From: an uncultured Clostridia bacterium
GTDB taxonomy: Bacteria > Bacillota > Clostridia > UBA1381
Assembly: GCA_934454145.1 (NCBI GenBank)
Contig: CAKSFT010000003.1
Location: 186,001 to 250,000 of the forward strand
Direction: 5' to 3'
Length of the DNA: 64,000 nucleotides
Positions within the stretch are counted from its first letter, which is position 1, and every line of letters begins with the position of its first letter. The notes beneath the pieces were generated by a model that was not told the DNA's origin, ran no database searches, and saw only the letters and a program-made list of their open reading frames with translations. Shown here piece by piece: positions 33,001 to 40,849 of this stretch. The translations under genes were made by a program, and so were the position numbers.

Positions 33001-35537
33001 GTAAAGATGACGAGGATAAGAAAAACACCTTTGTTGTTAAAGTAACCGACAAAACGAATATCATTATTCCGAATTGCGAGGTCTACATCGGCGAGAGCAA
33101 CAATATCGTTGTGGATTTGCCGGACGGCATTAAGCCGACAAGCGAATATCCCGTTATTATAACTGTTACCGACCAGCACGGACAGCCGCAGCAGGGGGTT
33201 ACGGTAATTACATTAGGAGATGCGGACTACATTGAAAAAGGCATAACTGATATGTTCGGAAAAATCACATTGCCGACAGCAAAGGACGGTTTTACGGATG
33301 ACACCGGAAAAGTACGCATTGACGGAATGTATGTGTTTGTCAATAACGAAAACGGAGCCATCGAAAACGCTTTTGTAAAACTGAATGATGACAGCACAAT
33401 CTCGGTAACATTGCCGGACGGAACAAGTATTGACTATGCAAACCGTATTACAGTAACCGTAATCGACAAAGACGGAACTCCGCAGAAAGACATTTCCGTT
33501 ACCGTTTCGGATAAGGCTGAAAAAAGCCTGACAGACAAAACGGACGAAAACGGAAAAATGGTTGTTCCGCCTTTGAACGAAGACATTACTGATGGAAACG
33601 GCGTCGGCAAGGTCAACGGGTATAATGTTGTTGTAACCGATGAAAAAGCACCGATCGCCAATGTGTTCATTACAATTTCGGAGGACGGCAGATTATCTGT
33701 TAAGCTTCCCGAAACAAACAAGATTGACATTGAAAACAGAATCAGCGTTGTTGTAACCGACAGCGAGGATAAGCCTATTAAGGGTATGACTGTTGCAATC
33801 ACTGAAACCGCAGCCGAGGGCGAAGCAAAAACGGCGGTTGATGTTACAGATGAAAACGGAAAAGTTACGGTTCCGCCCACAACAATTGACTATACCGATA
33901 TTAACGGTACGGCAAATGTCAAAGACTATACCGTAATCGTTGAGGATACAAAGTCAAAAATTGAAAAGGCATTTGTAACGCTTAACGAAGACGGCACGAT
34001 CTCGGTATTGCTTCCCGAAAACCTGAAAATTGAGCATAGCAACAGAATTACCGTAACAGTGCTTGATAAGGACGGCAATGGCGTGAAGAATATTTCTGTA
34101 ACCGTAAAAGAAAATATTCCCGAAACATCGGAAACTGAAACCGAAAATAAGGTTGAAGCTAAAATTGCAGTCGGTGTTACGGATAAAGACGGCAAGGTCA
34201 TTGTTCCTCCTGCAAGCGAAGGTATAACCGACAAGGACGGAAAGACCGACATTTCCGAAACTATACCGGGCAAAGATACCGACGGCGACGGTAAGGACGA
34301 CACAGAAGAAACAAAAACGGAATACAACATCACCGTTGAGGACACGCAGGGCAAAATCGAAAATGCGTATATCGAAATAAAGGACGGCAAAATCACCGTT
34401 ACACTTCCCGATGGTAAGACTTTGACTACCTCAAATCAGACAACAGTAACCGTTACCGACAAAGAAAATAAGGCTGTAAAAGGTGTATCGGTTACAATTA
34501 AGGATAAGACAACAGAAAAGACAGCAACTACTGACGCAAACGGTAAGGTTACACTTCCGGTGAAATCGTCAGGCGGTGGCTCATCCTCCGGTGGCGGCGG
34601 TGGTCGTGGAGGCAGCAGCGGTGGCAGCTATATCAGCTCTAATGTAACAAACATTACCGTAACCGACAAAAACGGCAAAAATGTATCTGTCTCCAAGTCA
34701 ACCGACAAGGATGGAAACATGACATTGACATTGCCCAATGGTGCGGATCTCACAGGTGACAATTACTACACAATCAAGGTCACTGACGGCAAGGGCAATG
34801 CAAAAGCTGATGTTTCAATCGTTTTGAAAGACAAAAAGAATAATTCAGCAAATGGCACAACGGATAAAAACGGTATGCTGATTCTTCCCGGAAGCAAACA
34901 CAAGGCATATATTATGGGATATCCGGATGGTTCATTCAGACCTGACGGCGATATGTCCCGTGCTGAAGCTGCGGCAATCTTTGCACGTCTTATCGCAGAT
35001 AAGAAAAATGAGTCTGTAAAAGGGACGCCTTCATTTAAGGATACACCAAACAACGAATGGTATTCTGCTTTTGTTGGTTATCTTGAAAAATATAATATCA
35101 TAAGCGGATATGAAGACGGCACATTCCGTCCGGATGAATCAATTACCCGAGCAGAATTCGTTACAATCGCAGTTCGCTATTATTCGTTATTTAATGAGGT
35201 AAAATCAGTATCGAACACAACAAAATACAATGACCTTTCAAATAACTACTGGGCAATTAAGAATATAAGCTATGCGACAAGTGAGAAATGGCTCAATGGC
35301 TATTCCGATGGATCTTTCAGACCTGATATTGTCGTTACACGAGCTGAAGTTGTGACGATTATTAACCGTGCAACGGGACGCAATGCCGATACAGAATTTA
35401 TCAACAAAAATCTGACTGTTCTCAACAGATTTACAGATGTTAAGAACAATTCTCACTGGGCAGCATATGACATTTTTGAAGCATCAAATGATCATACCGG
35501 AATAACTAACGGTTCAAACGAAATCTGGAGCAAATAA
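30045..35537 (+). CDS. Giant cysteine-repeat SLH surface protein
   Basis: 1830 residues from ATG 30045 with TAGGAGGAA upstream and a signal peptide ending near TYAAQS. An N-terminal part with CxxC pairs is followed (about 345-870) by more than ten tandem repeats of about 36 residues. The repeat pattern is H-x-Y-x9-CTxxGYTxYTCxxCGxxYxxDYTD. About 880-1500 contains about six beta-sandwich-like repeats with DENGKVTVPP or similar. A Gly/Ser hinge (GGGSSSGGGGGRGG) and three C-terminal SLH motifs (FRPDGDMSRAEAAAIFARL and two more) follow. It should be wall-bound through SLH and extend far from the cell, likely as an adhesin for mating contact or host surfaces. Confidence 0.8.
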   Translation: MKIKENLKKIVSAVLTASMLIGVSPMITPITTYAAQSNDYVDPADSWLETNNRTNELDANATVTSGTQWCFVCNKETLSISYRVPEYTRTGETALNRGVRYSDGTCFDGKSHGNLDDGRPGIDAYYTGSHWTKAICQICGTLNPSDGVNDYNFNRNVYSLNPCDNNFFLDFDNTTYTPYNSSYHTTLLKAGRYCQFCKGTKAKATSQREYHDFTETIDAQVGNNRFFISEKCDDCDYETSEYITAKSVISSYYGTVDKKAHTVTVADLSDSGVHTSIRYGTSAGKCNLTSAPNYTDAGYYPVYYEISYRYDSETMVENGVSYVWLLADDSDKDNSGGTVIIPPEKHEHDYRYLETVAPSCDNLGYERWQCDGCGNLDKRNYTKATGHNYKAITIRETTCKQGGLKLNLCDKCGSFYEESTPVGEHKYKTEKVQPTCRMTGYTNHTCEICGNSYITDMTPIISHSYERITKEPTCTDKGYTTSTCTMCGLSYVSDYTDPTGHNWDEGYSVTSSTCTADGVIEYHCTNAGCKEKMIKAESATGHTPGKAATCTEPQTCEKCGTVLALPKGHSYSKNVVMPTCTAMGYTEYKCDNCDDSYIGDYTDKAEHDYKKTVTAPSCTAMGYTTYTCKNCDDEFISDYTEKKPHNYKAEITKPTCTEFGFTTYTCADCGDTYVADYTDKTEHNYDKKVIPPTCTEHGYTVYTCPDCGKEYIGDLTDCEKHTYKKIVVPPTCTEMGYTIYTCESCGDSYKADYVDKAAHDYKKTVTAPTCTALGYTTYECKNCDYKYISDYTDKINHSYIADVTAPTCTASGYTVYTCENCGKTYTADYKDMTGHKPSEWIIDEAATIEQAGEKHIECLTCGEVLSRTAIPQLIEKDRTDEDGNSKVGDFSILVTNANGKPIFDSEISIDINDNVTIKLPKDRLLDYEDQTIITAINTDSQQPKSALQIFVYDENNNAVTGKTDENGQLKVPNNKTSTGDNSGTVGKDDEDKKNTFVVKVTDKTNIIIPNCEVYIGESNNIVVDLPDGIKPTSEYPVIITVTDQHGQPQQGVTVITLGDADYIEKGITDMFGKITLPTAKDGFTDDTGKVRIDGMYVFVNNENGAIENAFVKLNDDSTISVTLPDGTSIDYANRITVTVIDKDGTPQKDISVTVSDKAEKSLTDKTDENGKMVVPPLNEDITDGNGVGKVNGYNVVVTDEKAPIANVFITISEDGRLSVKLPETNKIDIENRISVVVTDSEDKPIKGMTVAITETAAEGEAKTAVDVTDENGKVTVPPTTIDYTDINGTANVKDYTVIVEDTKSKIEKAFVTLNEDGTISVLLPENLKIEHSNRITVTVLDKDGNGVKNISVTVKENIPETSETETENKVEAKIAVGVTDKDGKVIVPPASEGITDKDGKTDISETIPGKDTDGDGKDDTEETKTEYNITVEDTQGKIENAYIEIKDGKITVTLPDGKTLTTSNQTTVTVTDKENKAVKGVSVTIKDKTTEKTATTDANGKVTLPVKSSGGGSSSGGGGGRGGSSGGSYISSNVTNITVTDKNGKNVSVSKSTDKDGNMTLTLPNGADLTGDNYYTIKVTDGKGNAKADVSIVLKDKKNNSANGTTDKNGMLILPGSKHKAYIMGYPDGSFRPDGDMSRAEAAAIFARLIADKKNESVKGTPSFKDTPNNEWYSAFVGYLEKYNIISGYEDGTFRPDESITRAEFVTIAVRYYSLFNEVKSVSNTTKYNDLSNNYWAIKNISYATSEKWLNGYSDGSFRPDIVVTRAEVVTIINRATGRNADTEFINKNLTVLNRFTDVKNNSHWAAYDIFEASNDHTGITNGSNEIWSK

Positions 35538-35545
35538 ATTGGTAT

Positions 35546-35571
35546 GAGGGAGTCGCGCAATCGGCTCCCTC
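35546..35571 (+). terminator. Hairpin after the adhesin gene
   Basis: GAGGGAG (35546-35552) pairs with CTCCCTC (35565-35571). There is no T-run, so it may protect the adhesin mRNA end rather than terminate. Confidence 0.35.
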
Positions 35572-35590
35572 ATTACAGAAAGGAAAAACC

Positions 35591-36106
35591 ATGAGAAATA
35601 TAATAAACAGATTAATGCTAACATTGCTTATACTGACTTGCATCGGCAGTGTTGCCATCCCGGTGTATGCGGACACGGACGGTACGGAGTTACAGGTTGT
35701 CGAGCCGCAGAAACTGGAAATACAGCTTGGTCAAAGCTGGGCCGGCGTAGAGTTTACATTAAAAACTGATGCCGGTATGTACCCGAACGCAATTCCTGTT
35801 GATGAAACCGGTGTACTGAAATTAGAAATCGGCGGCAGCAAAAGTTATGTTCTTTCATGCTTACAGTCATCTATTGATATTCCCGATCCGGATAACAATA
35901 CCCCTGCCACACTGATGACTTTAACGCGCGATAAGCAAAACGCTGCTGCTGAGGAAAAAGACGCCAAACAGTCTGAGACGATTCCGGTAACACAGATAGT
36001 TTTTCTTGCAGTTGGAATCGTACTTGCGATAAGCGCTTTGGTGGCTATTCATATTACCTCAAAACGCCATAGCTCAGATGACGACGACGAAGATGATGAT
36101 GAATAA
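35591..36106 (+). CDS. Small membrane-anchored exported protein
   Basis: 171 residues from ATG 35591 with AGAAAGGAAA upstream. A signal peptide (MLTLLILTCIGSVAIPVYA) is followed by an extracellular beta-rich domain of about 70 residues and one C-terminal membrane span (IVFLAVGIVLAISALVAIHI). The tail is very acidic (DDDDEDDDE) and cytosolic. No family recognised. It follows the adhesin by 53 bp and may be its partner. Confidence 0.5.
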   Translation: MRNIINRLMLTLLILTCIGSVAIPVYADTDGTELQVVEPQKLEIQLGQSWAGVEFTLKTDAGMYPNAIPVDETGVLKLEIGGSKSYVLSCLQSSIDIPDPDNNTPATLMTLTRDKQNAAAEEKDAKQSETIPVTQIVFLAVGIVLAISALVAIHITSKRHSSDDDDEDDDE

Positions 36107-36132
36107 TCTCTCAGACTGAAATAAAAAAGCAA

Positions 36133-36188
36133 AAATATTACTTATAGTAATATTTGATAAAATAATTAAAATAAATATTACTATAAGG
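36133..36188. repeat. Operator-like palindrome plus half-site
   Basis: AAATATTACT (36133-36142) and AGTAATATTT (36146-36155) form a perfect 10-bp palindrome with a 3-nt centre. The same AAATATTACT half recurs at 36173-36182, 40 bp downstream and just before the -35 box. The spacing suggests two binding sites for a regulator of the next promoter. Confidence 0.45.
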
Positions 36189-36189
36189 G

Positions 36190-36218
36190 TTGACAATGGG
36201 GCTATTCTGTGGTATACT
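36190..36218 (+). promoter_or_regulatory. Promoter of the leader RNA/sigma factor operon
   Basis: TTGACA (36190-36195), a 17-nt spacer and TATACT (36213-36218) preceded by TGG, an extended -10. The predicted start is near 36225. Confidence 0.75.
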
Positions 36219-36224
36219 ATAACC

Positions 36225-36462
36225 GTGGCAGGGGTTTGTATCCAGGCTTTCGGTTCTTCGGGAGATTCCCGGAGGCAGACTTAGATATAAGGAACCGTTA
36301 CGGAGAAGCATAGTGAGCAATCCATAATGATACAGCCCCTAACAATTGAATATGTAGCCGAAAGGCTGCTTAAATACTTACAGAGTCAAACGCCGAGTGA
36401 GACACCAATATATCGGCACTTTGATTCTGTATGCCTATTTTTGCAGACTTTCGGCTTTTTTT
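36225..36462 (+). ncRNA. Candidate structured RNA with its own terminator
   Basis: About 240 nt without a convincing gene. Visible pairings are AGGGG (36230-36234) with CCCCT (36336-36340), CGGTTC (36251-36256) with GAACCG (36292-36297), and an inner CGGGA/TCCCG hairpin (36259-36271). AGCCGAAAGGCTGC (36356-36369) pairs with 36443-36456 with one mismatch and is followed by seven T. It may be a stand-alone small RNA or a leader controlling the operon at 36508. I do not recognise a known riboswitch class. Confidence 0.5.
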
Positions 36463-36507
36463 ATTGCATATCAGGACCAAAACATTTAATGATTGGAGGA
36501 AAACAAC

Positions 36508-36966
36508 ATGAAGAAAAAAAGAAAGGGAATCACCGGCGGCATTCACCGATGCCCGTATTGCGGTAGTCCTGTTACCTACCGAAGTGCTGATGGGATCTAT
36601 AAAGATAACAGCCGCGGAACAATGCTCTATGTATGTTCACATTACCCGGAATGCGACGCATATGTGCGCGTTCATACAGGAACAAATATTCCGGTGGGAA
36701 CAATGGCGGACCGAAAGCTTCGCAAGCTCAGAAATGAGGCACACAAACATTTTTCAAAACTGATCCGCGATGACTATATGACTAAGCAGGAGGCATATCA
36801 GTGGCTGGCCGGTTTGCTCGGCGCACCACAGCGGGAAGCTCATATCGGATATTTGAGTGAGTATTATTGCAATATTGTCATTGAGGAAAGCAAAAAGGAA
36901 TATGAACGCTATTTAAGAAAAAAGCGTGAAAGAAAAAATTTTGAAAGGAGCGCGTTGGCATCATGA
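36508..36966 (+). CDS. DUF3268-like zinc-finger protein
   Basis: ATG 36508 with GGAGG upstream gives 152 residues. A four-cysteine zinc finger (CPYCG at about 15-19 and CSHYPECDAYVRVH near 40-54) resembles topoisomerase C4 fingers. The GTMADRKLRKLRNEAH segment and a C-terminal AYQWLAGLLG/HIGYL region are typical of DUF3268 proteins of mobile elements. It probably binds nucleic acid. It overlaps the sigma-factor gene by 4 bp. Confidence 0.7.
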   Translation: MKKKRKGITGGIHRCPYCGSPVTYRSADGIYKDNSRGTMLYVCSHYPECDAYVRVHTGTNIPVGTMADRKLRKLRNEAHKHFSKLIRDDYMTKQEAYQWLAGLLGAPQREAHIGYLSEYYCNIVIEESKKEYERYLRKKRERKNFERSALAS

Positions 36967-37517
36967 CATTAACGAAAGAAATGCAAAAGAAAGTCGAAGA
37001 AAATATGGGACTTGTCGGTAAAGTTATAAGCGATAAAATTCACGGCTTGGATACTCCGAACTTTTATTCTTATGACGATCTGTTTCAAATCGGCTGTATC
37101 GGTTTATGCAAGGCTGCTTACAGCGATTGCGGCGGAACTTTCTCTACATATGCGTATAGACTCATCTGGAATGAAATTTGCGACGCTCTGCGCTATGGAG
37201 TGAAAAAATCCAAAGCGGAACAATTACTTGAGGATATCAACAGTATTCGAGCTGAAGAAACTGCCGCGCCCTCATTTGAAACGCAGGTTGAGTGCATCGA
37301 AACAATAAATAAAGTAAAAAAGGGCGCACCCACCGGTATTGCAAAAGGGATTGACGCACTGATGATGTCTGTTGTAGGAGGATATTCGTGCAAGGAAATC
37401 GGCAAAAAACTTCATATGCGGACAAATATTGTAACAGCACAGATGTCAAAAGCACGCAAGTATCTGCGTAAAATTCCTGAGCTTAACGACTTATACTTCG
37501 CCGGTGATGCTGTATGA
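36963..37517 (+). CDS. Sigma-70 family-like factor of the element
   Basis: 184 residues from ATG 36963, coupled to DUF3268. A region 2-like stretch (FYSYDDLFQIGCIGLCKAAY, then STYAYRLIWNEICDALR) at about 40-80 and a region 4-like HTH (GGYSCKEIGKKLHMRTNIVT) near 138-160 are present. It could direct transcription of the element's own genes. It overlaps the signal peptidase gene by 4 bp, so all three genes form one unit behind the leader RNA. Confidence 0.7.
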   Translation: MTLTKEMQKKVEENMGLVGKVISDKIHGLDTPNFYSYDDLFQIGCIGLCKAAYSDCGGTFSTYAYRLIWNEICDALRYGVKKSKAEQLLEDINSIRAEETAAPSFETQVECIETINKVKKGAPTGIAKGIDALMMSVVGGYSCKEIGKKLHMRTNIVTAQMSKARKYLRKIPELNDLYFAGDAV

Positions 37518-37897
37518 GAAAAAAGAGATTTATAATACCGGGATTGATTCTGCTTGTTATTGTACTGGCATTCAAGTATTTCCTTTTTATCGGATATGTT
37601 CCGAGTGAGTCTATGGAACCGACACTGAAAGCCGGAAGCTACATTATTGGTAGCAGAATTTATGGTGAACTGAAAACCGGGGATATTATAATATTTGAGC
37701 ATGATGGGAAAATGCTTGTCAAACGCATAGCGGCAACAGAAGGAGAACGGATCACCGAAAACGGATTTACTTATATTGTTCCCAAAGACAGTTATTTTGT
37801 CATGGGCGACAATCGGAATAATTCGTTTGATTCACGATATTGGGCAGAACCGTTTATCACATCGAATGAAATTAAGGCTAAACTTTGGATACATTAA
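37514..37897 (+). CDS. Signal peptidase I (short form)
   Basis: 127 residues from ATG 37514. One N-terminal membrane span (FIIPGLILLVIVLAFKYF) precedes the catalytic serine in PSESMEPTL (about residue 35). The catalytic lysine is in MLVKRIAATEG (near 75), and MGDNRNNSFDSR is the late conserved box. It is shorter than usual but all catalytic motifs remain. It would cleave signal peptides outside the membrane, possibly of the element's own secreted adhesin and hydrolase. Confidence 0.85.
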   Translation: MRKKRFIIPGLILLVIVLAFKYFLFIGYVPSESMEPTLKAGSYIIGSRIYGELKTGDIIIFEHDGKMLVKRIAATEGERITENGFTYIVPKDSYFVMGDNRNNSFDSRYWAEPFITSNEIKAKLWIH

Positions 37898-37903
37898 AAT
37901 CAC

Positions 37904-37944
37904 AAAACGGCAGTTGTTAGTACCGATAAACAACTGCCGTTTTT
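37904..37944 (+). terminator. Terminator of the sigma/signal peptidase operon
   Basis: A perfect stem of about 15 bp (37904-37918 with 37930-37944), ending in a T-run. The 200 bp that follow are AT-rich and hold no gene. Confidence 0.85.
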
Positions 37945-38113
37945 ATTGCAAAACAAAATATTTTCATACTATTCAACAAAAAACGCCTGCATTCCTTGTG
38001 TAATAAGGATTTGGAGTATTCCACAAAGCAAAAGTCAATGTTAAAATAATAATAGTCATTATAACACAAACGGCGAAAAAAAGCAATATTTTTTGAGAAT
38101 TTTTAAGAAATTC

Positions 38114-38132
38114 TCCGTCAAAAATTTAAGGA
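38114..38132 (+). repeat. Possible integrase-associated repeat, left copy
   Basis: TCCGTCAAAAATTTAAGGA just before the integrase gene resembles TCCGTCAATTTAAG right after it (39245-39258). An inverted TTGACGGA lies at 39356-39363. These may be integrase binding sites; the match is short. Confidence 0.3.
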
Positions 38133-38143
38133 GATGATTTGAT

Positions 38144-39244
38144 ATGGCACGAAGAGGCGAAAACATTTACGAAAGAAAAGATGGTAGATTTGAAGGACGG
38201 TATATCAAAGGTTATGATATAAACGGAAAAGCAATCATAGGTTATATATACGGCAGATCTTATAAAGAAGCTAAAGAAAAATTGGCTTTTGCAAAAGCAC
38301 AGGTTGAACATGAGCGAAGCAAACCGCCCTCTGAAATGTATATTTCGGAATGGTTTGAAAAATGGCTGTCTACGCAAAAACATATAAAAAAGTCTTCTTA
38401 CTCGGTTTACTCCTCGCTGATCAGGCGGCACATAGTAAAAAGGCTTGGAAAACTGCGTTTATGTAATATTACAAAAGATAATCTGCAAGATTTTGTTGAT
38501 AGCTTTGCACAAAAATTTCAGCCTTCTTATGTCCGGACAATATACACCGTTTTAAGATTAGGGCTTGAGGCCGCCGAAGATCGGAATTTGGTCAATGATA
38601 TATGTAAAAAAATCAAGCTTCCAAAACTGAAACATAAAGAAGTTATTGTGTTCAGCAAACAGGAGCAAAAAGACATTGAAAAATACTTGGAAAATTCTGA
38701 AAAGCCCAATGATATCGGAATTTTGATATGTTTGTATACAGGAATAAGAATAGGCGAATTATGCGCACTTACATGGGATAATATTGACTTGAGCCGAGGA
38801 ATTATATCTGTTACTAAAACTTTATACAGAGCAAAAACAAGCAAAGGTAAGAAAAAAACAGAACTGATTATAACATCGCCAAAAAGCGATTCGTCAATCA
38901 GGGAAATTCCGCTTCCAAAATTCCTGATTGATAAGCTCTCGGGAATAGAAAATAAGTCCGGATTTTTGATTAACAGAAAGGGCAAGTTTATCGAGCCTAC
39001 GGTTTATGCAAGAAGATTCAAAGCAATATTGGAAGAGTGTAATATAAGGAATGTGAAATTTCACACGACTCGGCATACTTTTGCGACGCGTGCATTAGAG
39101 ATCGGAATGGATATTAAAACGCTTTCCGAAATTCTCGGACACGCCTCGCCAACAATAACACTAAACACCTATTCTCATTCTTTACCTGAGCATAAGAAAA
39201 AGGAAATGAATCGCTTAGGTAAGATGTATAATCCGTCCAAATAG
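38144..39244 (+). CDS. int: Tyrosine recombinase (phage-type integrase)
   Basis: 366 residues from ATG 38144 with AAGGAG upstream. An N-terminal AP2-like arm-binding part (ENIYERKDGRFEGRYIKGYD) and a SAM-like core-binding domain at about 65-155 precede the catalytic domain. Its Arg is in YTGIRIGELC, HxxR in HTTRH, His in LGHASPTITL and the tyrosine in NTYSH. It should integrate and excise the element. It is flanked by short CCGTCAA repeats. No excisionase gene was seen. Confidence 0.88.
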   Translation: MARRGENIYERKDGRFEGRYIKGYDINGKAIIGYIYGRSYKEAKEKLAFAKAQVEHERSKPPSEMYISEWFEKWLSTQKHIKKSSYSVYSSLIRRHIVKRLGKLRLCNITKDNLQDFVDSFAQKFQPSYVRTIYTVLRLGLEAAEDRNLVNDICKKIKLPKLKHKEVIVFSKQEQKDIEKYLENSEKPNDIGILICLYTGIRIGELCALTWDNIDLSRGIISVTKTLYRAKTSKGKKKTELIITSPKSDSSIREIPLPKFLIDKLSGIENKSGFLINRKGKFIEPTVYARRFKAILEECNIRNVKFHTTRHTFATRALEIGMDIKTLSEILGHASPTITLNTYSHSLPEHKKKEMNRLGKMYNPSK

Positions 39245-39258
39245 TCCGTCAATTTAAG
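39245..39258 (+). repeat. Possible integrase-associated repeat, right copy
   Basis: TCCGTCAATTTAAG begins at the integrase stop codon and partly repeats 38114-38132. A candidate right-end signal only. Confidence 0.3.
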
Positions 39259-39292
39259 ATAAAACATTTGAATAGCTAATATCTTCAGGCAT

Positions 39293-39324
39293 AAATCGTT
39301 AAATATTTTGTTTAACGATTTTTT
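39293..39324 (+). terminator. Integrase terminator
   Basis: AAATCGTTAAA pairs with TTTAACGATTT (39293-39303 with 39311-39321), then a T-run. Confidence 0.8.
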
Positions 39325-39378
39325 ATTTTGCCCATAAAACAAAGTATTTAATCATTTGACGGATTAAGAGGTGATATT

Positions 39379-39864
39379 GTGGAGAATGAAAAAAAGCAGC
39401 ATCGCTGCTGCTTTACTGGGCATAGATCAAGTAAATTGGATTATTCCGAAGGTGAGATAAAACCTCTTTTGGAAACGGCCATTGACAATGCAATATCGGA
39501 CGGATATGTAACTTTTATAACCGGTATGGCAGAGGGTGTTGACATATGGGCGGCTGAAATTGTGCTTGAAAAGAAAAAGCATAATACGGCGTTACATCTA
39601 ATCTGCGCCATACCGCACCCCGGTTTTGAAAACAAACGAAGTGAATATGAAAAGGAACGGTATATGCACATACTTCAAGGCGCCGACTACACAACAACCG
39701 TAAGCAACCACTATTTCAGAGCTTGTTATCAACGAAGAAATGAGTTTATGGTTGATCATAGCAGCCTTGTAATAGCTGTTTGGAACGGGGCACCATCCGG
39801 AACTCAAAACACCATTGATTACGCAAAGAAAAGGGGTGTTAAAACAATTAACATTATAGAATAA
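39379..39864 (+). CDS. SLOG family protein (DUF1273/YpsA-like)
   Basis: 161 residues from GTG 39379 with AAGAGGTGA upstream. Rossmann-like SLOG features: CCFTGHRSSKL at the start, FITGMAEGVDIWAAEIVLE at about 47-65, HLICAIPHPGFENKR, and a C-terminal VIAVWNGAPSGTQNTIDYA. SLOG proteins bind or process nucleotides and nucleotide-derived signals. It is a lone gene between the integrase and the invertase, so it may be element cargo or chromosomal. Confidence 0.8.
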   Translation: MENEKKQHRCCFTGHRSSKLDYSEGEIKPLLETAIDNAISDGYVTFITGMAEGVDIWAAEIVLEKKKHNTALHLICAIPHPGFENKRSEYEKERYMHILQGADYTTTVSNHYFRACYQRRNEFMVDHSSLVIAVWNGAPSGTQNTIDYAKKRGVKTINIIE

Positions 39865-39999
39865 GCAAATAGAATAGAAAGTACATCACATTATAAAAGT
39901 GAAATAAGCAATCTTGACAAAAAAATAAAAACCATTGACAACTTCACAAATATATTTGGGTATTCGTGTTAAAATATATTTATAAAGGAGTTGTTTAAT

Positions 40000-40845
40000 A
40001 TGAAATCAATAACAAAAAAATTAATCGAAAAGTTTAGACTATATCTTATTAACGAGGAAAAATCGGAAGCAACAATAGAAAAATATATTCGTGATATTAT
40101 CAAGTTCCGAATGTGGATTTCCGGGAAGACACTGAACAAAAAAATAGTTTTGGAATATAAGCAATTTTTGATAGAAAGCTATGCTCCGGCAAGCGTGAAC
40201 TCAATGCTGTCATCCATTAACAGTTTTTTTGAGTATAATGAATGGTTTGATTGCAAAGTTAAGGCTTTGAAAATACAAAAACAAACTTTTTCTGCCGAAG
40301 ATAAAGAGCTGACAAAAGGAGAATACCAAAAACTATTGGAAGCAGCAAAACAAATTGAAAATCAAAGATTATACTATTTGATGCAGACAATATGTTCAAC
40401 CGGAATTCGTGTATCAGAACTCAAGTTTATTACTGTAGAAGCTGTAAAAAGCAGACAAGCCAGAATAAACTGTAAGGGTAAAGTGAGAATGATTTGGCTT
40501 TCGGGAGAGCTTTGCAGAGTTCTTTTGATGTATATCAAAGAAAATAACATAAAAAGCGGCAGCGTGTTCCAAACAAGAACAGGCAAGCCGCTGAATCGGT
40601 CAAATATTTGGTCGGACATGAAAAAACTTTGTAAATTGGCAGGGGTTTCAGAGAAAAAAGTGTTTCCTCATAATTTAAGACATTTATTCGCAAGAACGTA
40701 TTACAGTCTTCAAAAGGATATCGTCAGACTTGCAGATATTTTGGGACATTCAAACGTTAATACGACTCGAATTTACACAATGGAGTCGGGTATCGTGCAT
40801 CGCAGGCAAATTCAGAAATTAGGGCAAATTTTCATACGGGCATAA
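40000..40845 (+). CDS. Tyrosine recombinase, probable promoter invertase
   Basis: ATG 40000 is chosen because AAAGGAG (39984-39990) lies 9 nt upstream. The 281-residue XerC/D-like protein has a SAM-like N-terminal domain and a catalytic domain: Arg in CSTGIRVSELKF, Lys in CKGKVRMIWL, HxxR in HNLRHLFART, His in LGHSNVNTTRIY and tyrosine in IYTMESG. It is shorter than the integrase at 38144 and lacks an arm-binding domain. The first 25-bp inverted repeat of the adjacent invertible segment begins 5 bp after its stop codon, so it is very likely the invertase for that switch. Confidence 0.85.
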   Translation: MKSITKKLIEKFRLYLINEEKSEATIEKYIRDIIKFRMWISGKTLNKKIVLEYKQFLIESYAPASVNSMLSSINSFFEYNEWFDCKVKALKIQKQTFSAEDKELTKGEYQKLLEAAKQIENQRLYYLMQTICSTGIRVSELKFITVEAVKSRQARINCKGKVRMIWLSGELCRVLLMYIKENNIKSGSVFQTRTGKPLNRSNIWSDMKKLCKLAGVSEKKVFPHNLRHLFARTYYSLQKDIVRLADILGHSNVNTTRIYTMESGIVHRRQIQKLGQIFIRA

Positions 40846-40849
40846 AAAA

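Noticed and set aside
36327..36566. 79-codon plus-strand frame over the candidate structured RNA
   Set aside because: It crosses the terminator and overlaps the DUF3268 start in another frame, with no ribosome site or protein features.
13300..39380. Direct-repeat attachment sites for the conjugative element
   Set aside because: I compared the rlmD end with the integrase end by eye and found only short chance matches, so no att sites are reported.
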